Both the position numbers and the translations under genes were made by a program. A stretch of DNA of 7,293 nucleotides from Clostridiales bacterium (GTDB lineage: Bacteria > Bacillota > Clostridia > Oscillospirales > QAKW01): positions 1 to 7,293 of the forward strand of contig QAKW01000039.1 in the NCBI GenBank assembly GCA_003343605.1, in the 5' to 3' direction. The stretch's first letter is position 1. Each line of letters starts with the position of its first letter. The notes beneath the pieces were generated by a model. It did not search any database. It was not told where the DNA came from and saw only the letters and a program-made list of their open reading frames with translations. Positions 1-6,271 of the stretch are shown in pieces.

Positions 1-2
1 TT

Positions 3-356
3 ACCCTCTGCTGTACAATGGAAAATCAGCAGGAAGCCGACCGGCGGCTGCCGGCGCTTCTGGCGCTGCCCGCCCTGCACAAAGAAATTATTTGCGAGCC
101 GCTGCTTTCCGACATCCATTTTCACGGCCGCCTTGCTCCCTGCATCGAGGGACTCACGGCGGGGGGAGAAAGCGGCAGCGATGCCCGGCCCTGTGATTTC
201 AGCTGGATTCTGCACCTGCGGGAGCAATGCCGCGAGGCAGGCGTCCCCTTTCATTTCAAGCAGACCGGCGCCCGGCTGATCAAAGACGGCCGGCTCTACC
301 GTATTCAGCGCCGGCATCAGCATCTACAGGCTAAAAAAGCCAATCTGGATTTATAA
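3..356 (+). CDS. DUF5131 family protein (phage Gp37/Gp68-like), 3' part only
   Basis: This is the C-terminal part of a longer protein. The frame is open to the window edge, and the first visible codons read TLCCT before the ATG at 18, so that ATG is internal. Counting that Met as 1, the family pattern is clear: ENQ at 2-4, a DRRLPALLALPA stretch at about 8-19, EPLL at 27-30, GGESG at 49-53, ARPCDFSW at 56-63 and FKQTGA at 80-85. It ends with a basic, Gln-rich tail. As I recall the family, full-length members carry an N-terminal cysteine-rich, radical-SAM-like region, which would lie upstream of this window. The biochemical function is not established. The family is found in phages and in bacterial chromosomes, so it does not by itself show a prophage. 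The next gene begins 17 nt downstream, which suggests co-transcription. Family assignment is confident; function is unknown. Confidence 0.85.
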   Translation, partial: TLCCTMENQQEADRRLPALLALPALHKEIICEPLLSDIHFHGRLAPCIEGLTAGGESGSDARPCDFSWILHLREQCREAGVPFHFKQTGARLIKDGRLYRIQRRHQHLQAKKANLDL

Positions 357-360
357 CTGA

Positions 361-366
361 AAGGAG
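361..366 (+). promoter_or_regulatory. Ribosome binding site that decides the phosphoesterase start
   Basis: AAGGAG lies 1 nt before the ATG at 368 but 7 nt before the in-frame ATG at 374. The spacing strongly favours 374 as the start, giving an N-terminus of MNLPDLF. Confidence 0.75.
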
Positions 367-373
367 CATGAAA

Positions 374-1509
374 ATGAACCTTCCCGATCTTTTTGCATCT
401 TCTCCGGTGGTATACGTTTTTGAAAATGAATATCAGATCATCATTCCCCTCACGGCCGAGGCGCTTTGCTGGGTAAACGTGGGCGGGCGCTGCTATTACG
501 ATCATTTTGCCGGTGTTCTGCGCTCCGGCACCCTGCTGCACCGCTGCATTGTTCCCCAGGAGGAGCTCGACCGTGCCCGGGAATATACGGTTTACTGCCG
601 GAAGATCACCCGCGCACCCCGTATTATCCGCAGGCGGAGGAGCCGGTAAGCCTTACGGTTGCCTTCCGGCCGGTGCCGGCGGAATCCGCCCGGTTTTACC
701 ATATCTCCGATGCGCACAGCAAGATCGAGCCCTGTATCCGTGCGGCCGGGTTCTTCAAAGGCGGGCCCGATGCCCTGATCCTGAACGGCGATATTCCCAA
801 CCATTGCGGGGATATGGAAAACCGCGGGCAGATCCTGAAGCTGGCCGGGGCCATTACCGGCGGCGGGATTCCGGTTGTTTTTGCGCGGGGCAATCATGAT
901 GCCCGCGGCAGCTACGCGGAGGGGCTGGAAGAAGAGATTCCCCACCGCAACGGGCGTACTTACTATACTTTCCGCCTGGGCAATATCTGGGGACTCTGCC
1001 TTGATTGCGGTGAAGACAAGGCAGACACCAGCGAAGAATACGGCGGAACCATTTGTTTCCATCCCTTCCGGGAGCAGGAAACCGCCTTTATTCAACAAGT
1101 GATTGAACGGGCGCAGAAAGAGTACCGCGCGCCGGGCGTGCGTCACCGGATCGTCATTGCGCATCATCCCTTTTCCTTCCTGCAGGAGCCGCCCTTCGAT
1201 ATTGAGGCCGCGCTTTACCGTGAATGGTGCCGCCTGCTGCGGGAGCAGATCCGGCCCGATCTGATGCTCTGCGGGCACACCCATGAGGCCGCGCTTTATC
1301 TGCCCGGCGGACCAAAAGACCACCTGGGCCAGCCCTGCCCGGTGATCATCGGCGGGAAACCCGGAAGCAGCAAAGATCCCCAGGGGCCCGCCTTTACCGG
1401 CGCGGCGCTTACCTTCGCCGCACAGGGAATCGAAGTTGCCTTTACCGACGACCGCCTCGGGATCGCGGAAAAATACTTTTTTGAATCCGAGCCGGAGGAG
1501 GCAGAATGA
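374..1509 (+). CDS. Metallophosphoesterase (calcineurin-like) with N-terminal domain, broken by a frameshift near 608-616
   Basis: The protein would be about 378 residues if a single missing base were restored. The first frame (374 to about 610) encodes an N-terminal accessory domain of about 79 residues (VVYVFENEYQ, GGRCYYD, ELDRAREYTVYCRKI). It then runs into nonsense and stops at 647-649. The -1 frame continues the same protein (RTPYYPQAEEPV, then FRPVP) and carries the catalytic domain to 1509. All metal-site motifs are intact there: SDAH (codons about 706-717), NGD (784-792), GNHD (889-900), HH (1162-1167) and GHTH (1273-1284). The fold hydrolyses phosphomonoesters or diesters using two metal ions; the substrate is unknown. 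I see no slippery heptamer, so a true indel or an assembly error is likelier than programmed frameshifting. The gene sits in an operon with the flanking DUF5131 and SLOG genes. The family call is firm; whether the gene is functional is open. Confidence 0.8.
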
Positions 1510-1838
1510 AGGTGGCGATCATTGGATCCCGCTCATTGACGATCGAGGATTTTGCGCCCTATCTTCCCCAGCAGACCAGTGAAATTGTATCCGGCGGAGC
1601 GCGGGGCATTGATCGGTGCGCCCGGCGGTATGCCGAAAAAAATCAAATTCCGATTACGGAGTTTCTGCCGGAATATGCCCTTTACGGCAGAAGCGCGCCG
1701 ATCCGGCGCAATCTGAAAATCATTGCATACTGCGATCTGGTGATCGCCTTTTGGGACGGGGCTTCAAACGGAACCCGTTTTGTGATCGATTGCTGCAAAA
1801 AGCAGGGAAAACCCATTCGGATCTATCTAAAAAAATAA
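1506..1838 (+). CDS. SLOG-family protein (DUF2493/YspA-like Rossmann fold)
   Basis: This is a complete 110-residue protein. It has the SLOG superfamily layout: MKVAIIGSRS at the N-terminus, with the GSR loop at 7-9; SGGARGID at 29-36; a basic RRN at 67-69; and FWDGASNGT at 82-90, followed by a final KQGKPI strand. SLOG domains bind nucleotides or nucleotide-derived ligands, and relatives include DprA and LOG cytokinin-activating hydrolases. The true ligand here is unknown. The ATG overlaps the phosphoesterase stop (ATGA), with GGAGGAGG 4 nt upstream at 1494-1501, so translation is probably coupled. Pairing with a phosphoesterase could mean a shared nucleotide substrate, but that is a guess from position. 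A strong hairpin follows at once, so this is the last gene of the operon. Confidence 0.85.
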   Translation: MKVAIIGSRSLTIEDFAPYLPQQTSEIVSGGARGIDRCARRYAEKNQIPITEFLPEYALYGRSAPIRRNLKIIAYCDLVIAFWDGASNGTRFVIDCCKKQGKPIRIYLKK

Positions 1839-1867
1839 GCGGCGTCAGCCTTTGGCTGACGCCGCTT
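1837..1867. terminator. Bidirectional rho-independent terminator between convergent operons
   Basis: A perfect 14-bp inverted repeat (1837-1850 and 1854-1867) is separated by a 3-nt TTT loop. Read leftward, it is followed by a run of seven T (from the A run 1829-1835), making a strong terminator for the minus-strand operon. Read rightward, the T tract is short and interrupted, so it is weaker for the plus-strand operon. The stem touches the stop codons of both convergent genes. Confidence 0.9.
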
Positions 1868-2847
1868 TAAAATTCTTCTTTCAGCTTGCGGGTAAACAGC
1901 CGATCCAGTGCGCCGCGCGGGTCTGCCTGCTCAAAAAGGATTTGGTAAACCGTAAGGCAGATCGGTATTTCCACATGGTGTTTCCCGGCGATCTCAACCA
2001 GCGCCCGGGACGTTTCATAGCCTTCGGCCAACGCCTCATAGGCGCGCCCCTGCACAAAAGCCTCTCCAAACGCACGGTTATGGCTATAGGGGGAGAAGAC
2101 CGTAGCCTCATAATCGCCCAGGTGGCAAAGGCCGTAGGCAGAAAGGGGATTGCCGCCCAACGCGCCGATCAGGCGGGAGATTTCCCGCGTCCCGCGGGAC
2201 ATCAGCGCGCCCTTGAGCGTGCTAAGACCCAGCCCATCAAGAAAGCCGGCCGCTATCCCGATCACATTTTTTGCTGCGGCGCCGATTTCATTCCCGATCA
2301 GATCCCCGCCGTAATAAAATCGGATCAGCGGGCTGGAAAAGGCCTCAACAAGCTTTTCACGGGTTGGCGGATCACCGCTGTCGATCACCATGCAATTGGG
2401 CACACCGCGGTAAAACTCCTGCACATGGCCCGGCCCCAGCCAGACCGCCACCCGATTGGAATCCCCGAGGTTCTCAGCGGCGACCTCGCTCAAACGCCTG
2501 CCACTGCCTACCTCAAGCCCCTTCATGCAGAGCACCAGCGTTTTATTTTTCAGCCCCAGCGGCCGGCATTCCTCCATGAACGCCCGCAGCCGCTGGGCGG
2601 GAATAGAAATCACCAGTACCTCCGCCGTTTCAACACAGCGCTCCAGATCGCTGGAGAGGGCAATGGATTCCGGCAGCGTCAGAAGGCTGTTGCTGCGCGT
2701 TTTTAAAAATGAGGTGAAATGCGCGGATCCCCTGCGGCCGTAAAGGGTTACGGCATGGCCGATCCGATTAAGATACCAGGCAATGAGAGAGCCCCACCGC
2801 CCGCAGCCGATTACGCTGATGTTGAGCCGATTTTCCCGATTCACCAT
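1867..2847 (-). CDS. gpsA: Glycerol-3-phosphate dehydrogenase, NAD(P)-dependent (GpsA type)
   Basis: The enzyme reduces dihydroxyacetone phosphate to sn-glycerol 3-phosphate in the cytoplasm, supplying the backbone for membrane phospholipids. It has 326 residues, normal for the family. The N-terminal Rossmann domain shows GCGRWG at 14-19 and the VISIPAQ segment at 79-85; CMKGLE follows at 107-112. The C-terminal helical domain has NEIGAAAKNVIGIAAG at 186-201 with the catalytic Lys at 193, then HLGDY at 242-246 and HNR at 255-257. Two motifs are variant: GPGHVQE at 138-144 where most GpsA proteins read close to GPSFAxE, and SHNR where SRNR is usual. This suggests a divergent subfamily. AGAGGAGG lies 5 nt before the ATG. 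The gene starts 15 nt after the ABC transporter stop and is the last gene of its operon. A different 2-hydroxyacid or ketopantoate-type reductase is less likely, given the match through both domains. Confidence 0.88.
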   Translation of the reverse strand: MVNRENRLNISVIGCGRWGSLIAWYLNRIGHAVTLYGRRGSAHFTSFLKTRSNSLLTLPESIALSSDLERCVETAEVLVISIPAQRLRAFMEECRPLGLKNKTLVLCMKGLEVGSGRRLSEVAAENLGDSNRVAVWLGPGHVQEFYRGVPNCMVIDSGDPPTREKLVEAFSSPLIRFYYGGDLIGNEIGAAAKNVIGIAAGFLDGLGLSTLKGALMSRGTREISRLIGALGGNPLSAYGLCHLGDYEATVFSPYSHNRAFGEAFVQGRAYEALAEGYETSRALVEIAGKHHVEIPICLTVYQILFEQADPRGALDRLFTRKLKEEF

Positions 2848-2862
2848 TCTGGCCTCCTCTTT

Positions 2863-4587
2863 TTATTGAAACTGCATCTGATAAAGCTGTGCATAAATTC
2901 CGTTTTGGCGGAGCAACTGCTCATGCGTTCCCTCCTCTGCTACGCCCTCTTCTGTTAAAACCAGGATCCTGTCTGCATTGCGGATGGTGGAAAGCCGGTG
3001 CGCAATTACAAAGGTCGTGCGGTTCCGGGCCAACTTTTCCAGGCTTTCCTGCACCACCCGCTCGCTCTCATTATCCAGCGCGCTGGTAGCTTCATCGAAA
3101 ATCAGAATCGGCGGATTTTTCAAAAAAACCCGGGCAATGGATAGCCGCTGCTTCTGCCCGCCTGAAAGCTTGATGCCGCGCTGGCCGATATCGGTTTGAT
3201 AGCCGTCCGGCAGCAGCTCAATAAAGCCATGCGCATTGGCTTTCTTCGCCGCTTCGATGATCTCCTCCTCCGTGGCATCGGGGCGGCCGTAACGGATATT
3301 TTCCATCACGGTGCCGGCAAAGAGATAAACATCCTGCTGCACCATGCCGATCTGATTGCGCAGGCCGCTGAGCGTATAGCGGCGGATATCGGTTCCGTCA
3401 ATCAGAATTTCCCCTGCAGTAACCTCGTAGAATCGAGGAATCAGGTTGCAAAGCGTGCTTTTTCCGGCACCGGATTCCCCCACCAGCGCAATATATTCCC
3501 CCGCTTTTACCTGAAGACTCACATGGGAAAGAATCGTTTTATCATGATCCGGGTAATGAAACGAAACCGCACGGAACGCAACCTCTCCCCGAAAGCGGGG
3601 GGGTTCCGCGGCGCCCGGCAGATCCCGGATCTCCACCGGAACCTCCATCATTTCCTGGAAACGGCTGAATGCCGTTGCACCGTTTTGAAACTGCTCAGTA
3701 AAGGCAATCAGCTTGCGCACCGGTTCCGTAAAATTATTAATATAAAGCAGAAAGGTAATCAGATCGGTTACCCCCAGCGCGCCGCGGGAAATAAAGATTG
3801 CGCCCGCCACCAGCACTGCAACCGTGATAAAGGTGGTAAACGCGCCCATGCCCGAATGGAATACGCCCATGCAGCGGTAGGCGTTGCGCTTGCTGGCAAG
3901 CAGCCGGTCGTTTGTCCGGCGGAATTTATCGGTTTCAACATCCTCATTTGCAAAAGATTTCACCACCCGGATTCCCGAAAGATTATCTTCCATACCGGCG
4001 TTAAAATCCGCGATCCGGATGCGGTTCTGCTTGAATGCCCGGCGCATCTTGGCATTGCACCGCCCCGCGTAAAGGATCATCAGCGGCAGTATCAGCAGCG
4101 CGACCATCGCCAGCTTCCAGCTCACCGCCATCATAATGGCCAGAGACCCCAGCAGCTTGATTATGGAAATAATCAAATCCTCCGGCCCGTGGTGGGCGAG
4201 CTCCGCGATATCGAAAAGATCGTTTCCGATCCGGCTCATCAGCTGCCCGACCTTTTCATTATCGTAAAAGCTGAAGGAAAGCTCCTGATAATGGCAAAAC
4301 AGTTCTTCCCGCATGGTATATTCCATTTTGGCGCCCATTACATGGCCGTAATAGGCGGTAAAATAATTGCAGTATGCCTCCAGGGCAATCAGCACGGCCA
4401 TACCGGCGGCAAATGTTAAAATCAGCCGCAGTGCCTCCTCCGGCGGGCGGTATACATAATCGCCGGTAATCTTCCGGATCATCAGCGGAATAACCAGTGT
4501 AACCCCCGCGCTGAGCATGGCAAAAAACATATCTGCCCAGAACAGCCCGCGATGCGGCCGGTAATACCCGATAAATTTCTTAATCAT
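2863..4587 (-). CDS. ABC exporter half-transporter (fused membrane and ATPase domains)
   Basis: This inner-membrane exporter should work as a dimer. It has 574 residues, typical for MsbA/BmrA-like half-transporters. Residues about 15-300 form the type I exporter membrane domain, with hydrophobic helices near 15-37, 54-77, 137-157, 158-174, 248-267 and 274-286. The nucleotide-binding domain follows, with Walker A GESGAGKST at 370-378, the Q-loop at 417-418 (QQDVYLF), signature LSGGQ at 474-478, Walker B ILIFDE at 494-499, the D-loop SALD at 502-505 and the switch His at 530 (AHRLST). All ATPase residues are present, so it should be active. The substrate cannot be told from sequence; lipids, drugs and peptides are all possible. 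Its ATG overlaps the stop of the upstream metallopeptidase gene (ATGA) with only a weak AAGGA upstream, which suggests translational coupling. It could form a homodimer, since no second half-transporter is nearby. Confidence 0.93.
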   Translation of the reverse strand: MIKKFIGYYRPHRGLFWADMFFAMLSAGVTLVIPLMIRKITGDYVYRPPEEALRLILTFAAGMAVLIALEAYCNYFTAYYGHVMGAKMEYTMREELFCHYQELSFSFYDNEKVGQLMSRIGNDLFDIAELAHHGPEDLIISIIKLLGSLAIMMAVSWKLAMVALLILPLMILYAGRCNAKMRRAFKQNRIRIADFNAGMEDNLSGIRVVKSFANEDVETDKFRRTNDRLLASKRNAYRCMGVFHSGMGAFTTFITVAVLVAGAIFISRGALGVTDLITFLLYINNFTEPVRKLIAFTEQFQNGATAFSRFQEMMEVPVEIRDLPGAAEPPRFRGEVAFRAVSFHYPDHDKTILSHVSLQVKAGEYIALVGESGAGKSTLCNLIPRFYEVTAGEILIDGTDIRRYTLSGLRNQIGMVQQDVYLFAGTVMENIRYGRPDATEEEIIEAAKKANAHGFIELLPDGYQTDIGQRGIKLSGGQKQRLSIARVFLKNPPILIFDEATSALDNESERVVQESLEKLARNRTTFVIAHRLSTIRNADRILVLTEEGVAEEGTHEQLLRQNGIYAQLYQMQFQ

Positions 4588-5078
4588 TGCTTCAGTTCCT
4601 TGATTCGTTCCCGGTAATCCGGGAGTATTTTTGCAATTTCCCCGTAGAAAGCGGGGCTGTGATTGGGCTGAAGGATATGGGCCAGCTCATGGACCACCAC
4701 ATAATCGATTGCCCGAGGGCTTTTTTCCATCAGAAACAGCGAAAAACAAAGCCCGCCCTTCTGATTACAGCTTCCGTAGCGGCTTCTGGCGGCAGTGATT
4801 CTGACACCCGCCGGCCGCAGATTCATCCGGTTTGCAAAAAAGGCTACCCTTCCGGGCAGCCATTCTTCGGCTTTTTTTCGCAGCGCGGCAATCTCCTGCT
4901 CCGTATATTCTTTTGGCGGCCGAAAGGCGCGTATCTGCCGCTCCAGCCAAGCCTGATGCGCGGCCAGAAACTGCATAATCACCCGCTCCGGGCAATGCAG
5001 CGGCGCGCGAACCAGCGGCTCCCCCTGCCGGTCCAGAGAAAGTGAAAGGGTTTTTCTTTTGGTTCTGATGATTTTCAT
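4584..5078 (-). CDS. YgjP-like (DUF45/SprT-related) zinc metallopeptidase
   Basis: This 164-residue predicted cytoplasmic protein belongs to the YgjP/DUF45 family. The N-terminus (IRTKRKTLSLSL, then APLHCPE) matches the family's usual opening. RSRYGSC at 98-104 corresponds to the common TRWGSC motif. The zinc site is HELAH at 130-134, with the third ligand probably His140 in NHSPAF. The family resembles metalloproteases, but its substrates are poorly known. It is the first gene of the minus-strand operon with the ABC transporter and gpsA. There is no Shine-Dalgarno sequence before the ATG. Instead an extended -10 promoter (5085-5093) places transcription start on or next to the A of the ATG, so this mRNA may be leaderless. 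Confidence 0.88.
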   Translation of the reverse strand: MKIIRTKRKTLSLSLDRQGEPLVRAPLHCPERVIMQFLAAHQAWLERQIRAFRPPKEYTEQEIAALRKKAEEWLPGRVAFFANRMNLRPAGVRITAARSRYGSCNQKGGLCFSLFLMEKSPRAIDYVVVHELAHILQPNHSPAFYGEIAKILPDYRERIKELKQ

Positions 5079-5084
5079 AGCATT

Positions 5085-5113
5085 ATTTTATCATCAATCG
5101 TTGCTAAGCGCAA
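5085..5113 (-). promoter_or_regulatory. Leftward promoter for the metallopeptidase-ABC-gpsA operon
   Basis: Read on the minus strand, TAAAAT (plus 5085-5090, 5 of 6 matches to the -10 consensus) is preceded directly by TGA, giving an extended -10. A partial -35, TTGCGC (plus 5108-5113, 3 of 6), lies 17 nt upstream. The expected start is at about 5078, the first base of the gene. It overlaps the rightward promoter. Confidence 0.6.
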
Positions 5114-5129
5114 GCCCTTCTGTTATAAT
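5101..5129 (+). promoter_or_regulatory. Rightward promoter for the alpha/beta hydrolase gene
   Basis: TTGCTA (5101-5106, 4 of 6 to the -35 consensus) and a perfect TATAAT (5124-5129) are separated by exactly 17 nt. The expected transcription start is near 5136, immediately before the long hairpin that begins at 5137. Confidence 0.75.
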
Positions 5130-5136
5130 AGGTTCA

Positions 5137-5202
5137 AGCCCGGTAGGGATAAAAGGTTTTGGAAGAAAAAATTTTTCTCAGGCTTTTTCTCCCTACCGGG
5201 CT
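5137..5202 (+). ncRNA. 66-nt imperfect hairpin at the 5' end of the hydrolase mRNA
   Basis: A perfect 13-bp outer stem pairs 5137-5149 with 5190-5202. Inside it, 5151-5159 pairs with 5180-5188 and 5161-5167 pairs with 5172-5178, with only two single U/C mismatches (5150/5189 and 5160/5179) and an AAAA loop at 5168-5171. That is about 29 pairs, including five G-U pairs. Those pairs are valid only in RNA read from the plus strand, which supports a structured transcript. No T run follows, so it is not a standard terminator. I do not recognise it as a known riboswitch. It could be a 5' stabilising hairpin, a regulatory leader or a small repeat element. Confidence 0.55.
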
Positions 5203-5227
5203 CATTAAACCTAGCTCTATTATTCTG

Positions 5228-5235
5228 AAGGAGGG
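5228..5235 (+). promoter_or_regulatory. Ribosome binding site pointing to an AUC start codon
   Basis: AAGGAGGG matches the anti-Shine-Dalgarno sequence almost fully. The in-frame codon at ideal spacing (7 nt) is ATC at 5243-5245. No ATG, GTG or TTG lies within reach downstream. Confidence 0.65.
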
Positions 5236-5242
5236 ATTCCCC

Positions 5243-5932
5243 ATCGATATTGCACTCCATTATGAAGAAGCCGGCGAAGGGTTTCCGTTGATCCTGCTTC
5301 ACGGGAACGGGGAGGATCTTCACTACTTTCAGCGGCAGATCCCCGTTTTTTCCCGAAAATACCGCGTAATCGCCGTGGATACCAGAGGGCATGGCCGCTC
5401 CCCGCGCGGAACGGCCCCCTTTACAATCGATCAGTTTTCCGAAGATCTGCGATGCTTTATGGATCAGCGGGGAATTCAGCAGGCCCACCTGCTTGGATTC
5501 AGCGATGGCGGCAATATTGCCCTTACCTTTGCGCTGAACCATCCTGCGCGCATCCGGAGCCTGATCCTCAATGGCGCGAATCTTTTTCCGCGCGGCGTGC
5601 GCCTTTCCGCCCAGATGCCCGTTTATCTTGGATACGGAATCACCGCACTGTTTGCGGCAGGATCTCCAAAGGCACGCTTTAAGCATGAATTGCTCGGGCT
5701 GATGGCGCGCCAGCCCCATATCGATCCGGCGCAGCTTGCGTGTCTTGCGTGCCCCAGCCTGGTGATCGCGGGAACCCGGGATCTGATCAAAAACCGCCAT
5801 ACCCGCCTGATCGCCCGCGCTCTGCCCAATGCTTCGCTGGCCTTTGTGCCGGGCGATCATTTTATTGCACGGGGAAATGCCGGTGCATTCAATCGTGAAA
5901 TTCTTTCGTTTCTGGAGCAGAACACCCGTTAG
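5243..5932 (+). CDS. Alpha/beta hydrolase fold protein, probable AUC start
   Basis: From the AUC at 5243 the protein has 229 residues and would begin as (M)DIALHYEEAGEGFPLILLHGNGED, which is how this family usually opens. The oxyanion-hole loop HGNGE, the nucleophile elbow GFSDGG (Ser), the acid in GTRD and the terminal His in GDHF complete a full catalytic triad. It is probably a cytoplasmic esterase or related hydrolase; the substrate is unknown. There is no signal peptide. The only conventional start upstream in frame is TTG at 5159. It lies inside the long hairpin, has only AAAAGG 2 nt away, and would add about 28 residues with no family resemblance (it would give 257 aa over 5159-5932). 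I therefore prefer AUC, or an ATG damaged by a single base change. It is transcribed alone from its own promoter at 5101-5129. Confidence 0.82.
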   Translation: MDIALHYEEAGEGFPLILLHGNGEDLHYFQRQIPVFSRKYRVIAVDTRGHGRSPRGTAPFTIDQFSEDLRCFMDQRGIQQAHLLGFSDGGNIALTFALNHPARIRSLILNGANLFPRGVRLSAQMPVYLGYGITALFAAGSPKARFKHELLGLMARQPHIDPAQLACLACPSLVIAGTRDLIKNRHTRLIARALPNASLAFVPGDHFIARGNAGAFNREILSFLEQNTR

Positions 5933-6001
5933 CAACGCGGCCTTCGGCCTGTATTCCTTAAAGATACCGCTTCGTCCACATAAGGTGGGATTTTCCTGAT
6001 C

Positions 6002-6060
6002 TTTACAATAGAAATTTCTAATATATTTTATTTTTCTAATAAAAGCTACAATATATTAGA
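6002..6060 (+). promoter_or_regulatory. AT-rich promoter/operator region upstream of the RHH gene
   Basis: Candidate core elements are TTTACA (6002-6007, 5 of 6 to -35) with TATTTT at 6024-6029 (16-nt spacing), or TACAAT (6047-6052, 5 of 6 to -10) with a poor -35. An 11-bp perfect inverted repeat, TCTAATATATT at 6017-6027 and AATATATTAGA at 6050-6060, brackets the region. The half-site TCTAATA also recurs at 6035-6041. Repeated half-sites over a promoter are typical of operators for RHH repressors, so autoregulation by the next gene is plausible. Confidence 0.5.
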
Positions 6061-6069
6061 GGTGATTCT

Positions 6070-6246
6070 ATGCGATTTGAAATCCGGCCCACCCGGGAAA
6101 AGGACCCGGCTGTTTATAAAACCATCTATATCAAAAAGAGCCTTGCCGATAAAATAGAAAAACTGGCCAGAAAGCATAATACCAGTTTCAATAATATTGT
6201 AATCTCCATTTTAACACAGTATCTACTGGATGCAGAAGATGAATAA
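6070..6246 (+). CDS. Small ribbon-helix-helix (CopG/Arc-like) DNA-binding protein
   Basis: A 58-residue protein starts at ATG 6070, with AGAGGTG (6058-6064) 5 nt upstream. After a polar N-terminal arm (1-15), residues about 16-53 match an RHH fold: a short strand YKTIYIK (16-22), helix A SLADKIEKLARKH (24-36), a turn with NTSFNN (37-42), and helix B IVISILTQYLLD (43-54). RHH proteins dimerise and insert the paired strands into the DNA major groove. The family includes antitoxins and small repressors. No toxin gene is adjacent; the next gene is an ImmA/IrrE-type protease 72 nt downstream. Its codons are richer in A and T than those of neighbouring genes, which fits a small accessory regulator. 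Its likely operators are the repeats just upstream and perhaps those before the protease gene. The fold assignment is good; its role is inferred. Confidence 0.8.
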   Translation: MRFEIRPTREKDPAVYKTIYIKKSLADKIEKLARKHNTSFNNIVISILTQYLLDAEDE

Positions 6247-6271
6247 CGCCTGCAGCGCCTCCACTGACATT

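Noticed and set aside
368..370. ATG at 368 as the phosphoesterase start
   Set aside because: It is only 1 nt from AAGGAG, too close for initiation; the in-frame ATG at 374 has ideal spacing.
466..612. Start of the catalytic phosphoesterase at ATG 466 in the -1 frame
   Set aside because: The peptide from 466 to about 612 is unlike the family, while the overlapping frame encodes the real N-terminal domain; the catalytic frame is entered only through the frameshift.
2889..4419. Long open frames on the plus strand across the ABC transporter gene
   Set aside because: They are antisense shadows: the minus-strand frame has every ABC ATPase motif, while the plus-strand translations show no family pattern or ribosome binding sites.
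5159..5242. TTG start at 5159 for the alpha/beta hydrolase
   Set aside because: The TTG lies inside the hairpin, has only AAAAGG 2 nt upstream, and would add about 28 residues unlike the family, while a much better ribosome binding site lies downstream.
5939..5994. Terminator after the alpha/beta hydrolase
   Set aside because: Two small hairpins (GGCC-TTC-GGCC at 5939-5949, and a 5-bp stem at 5975-5989 followed by ATTTT) are too weak to call; read-through into the RHH gene cannot be excluded.
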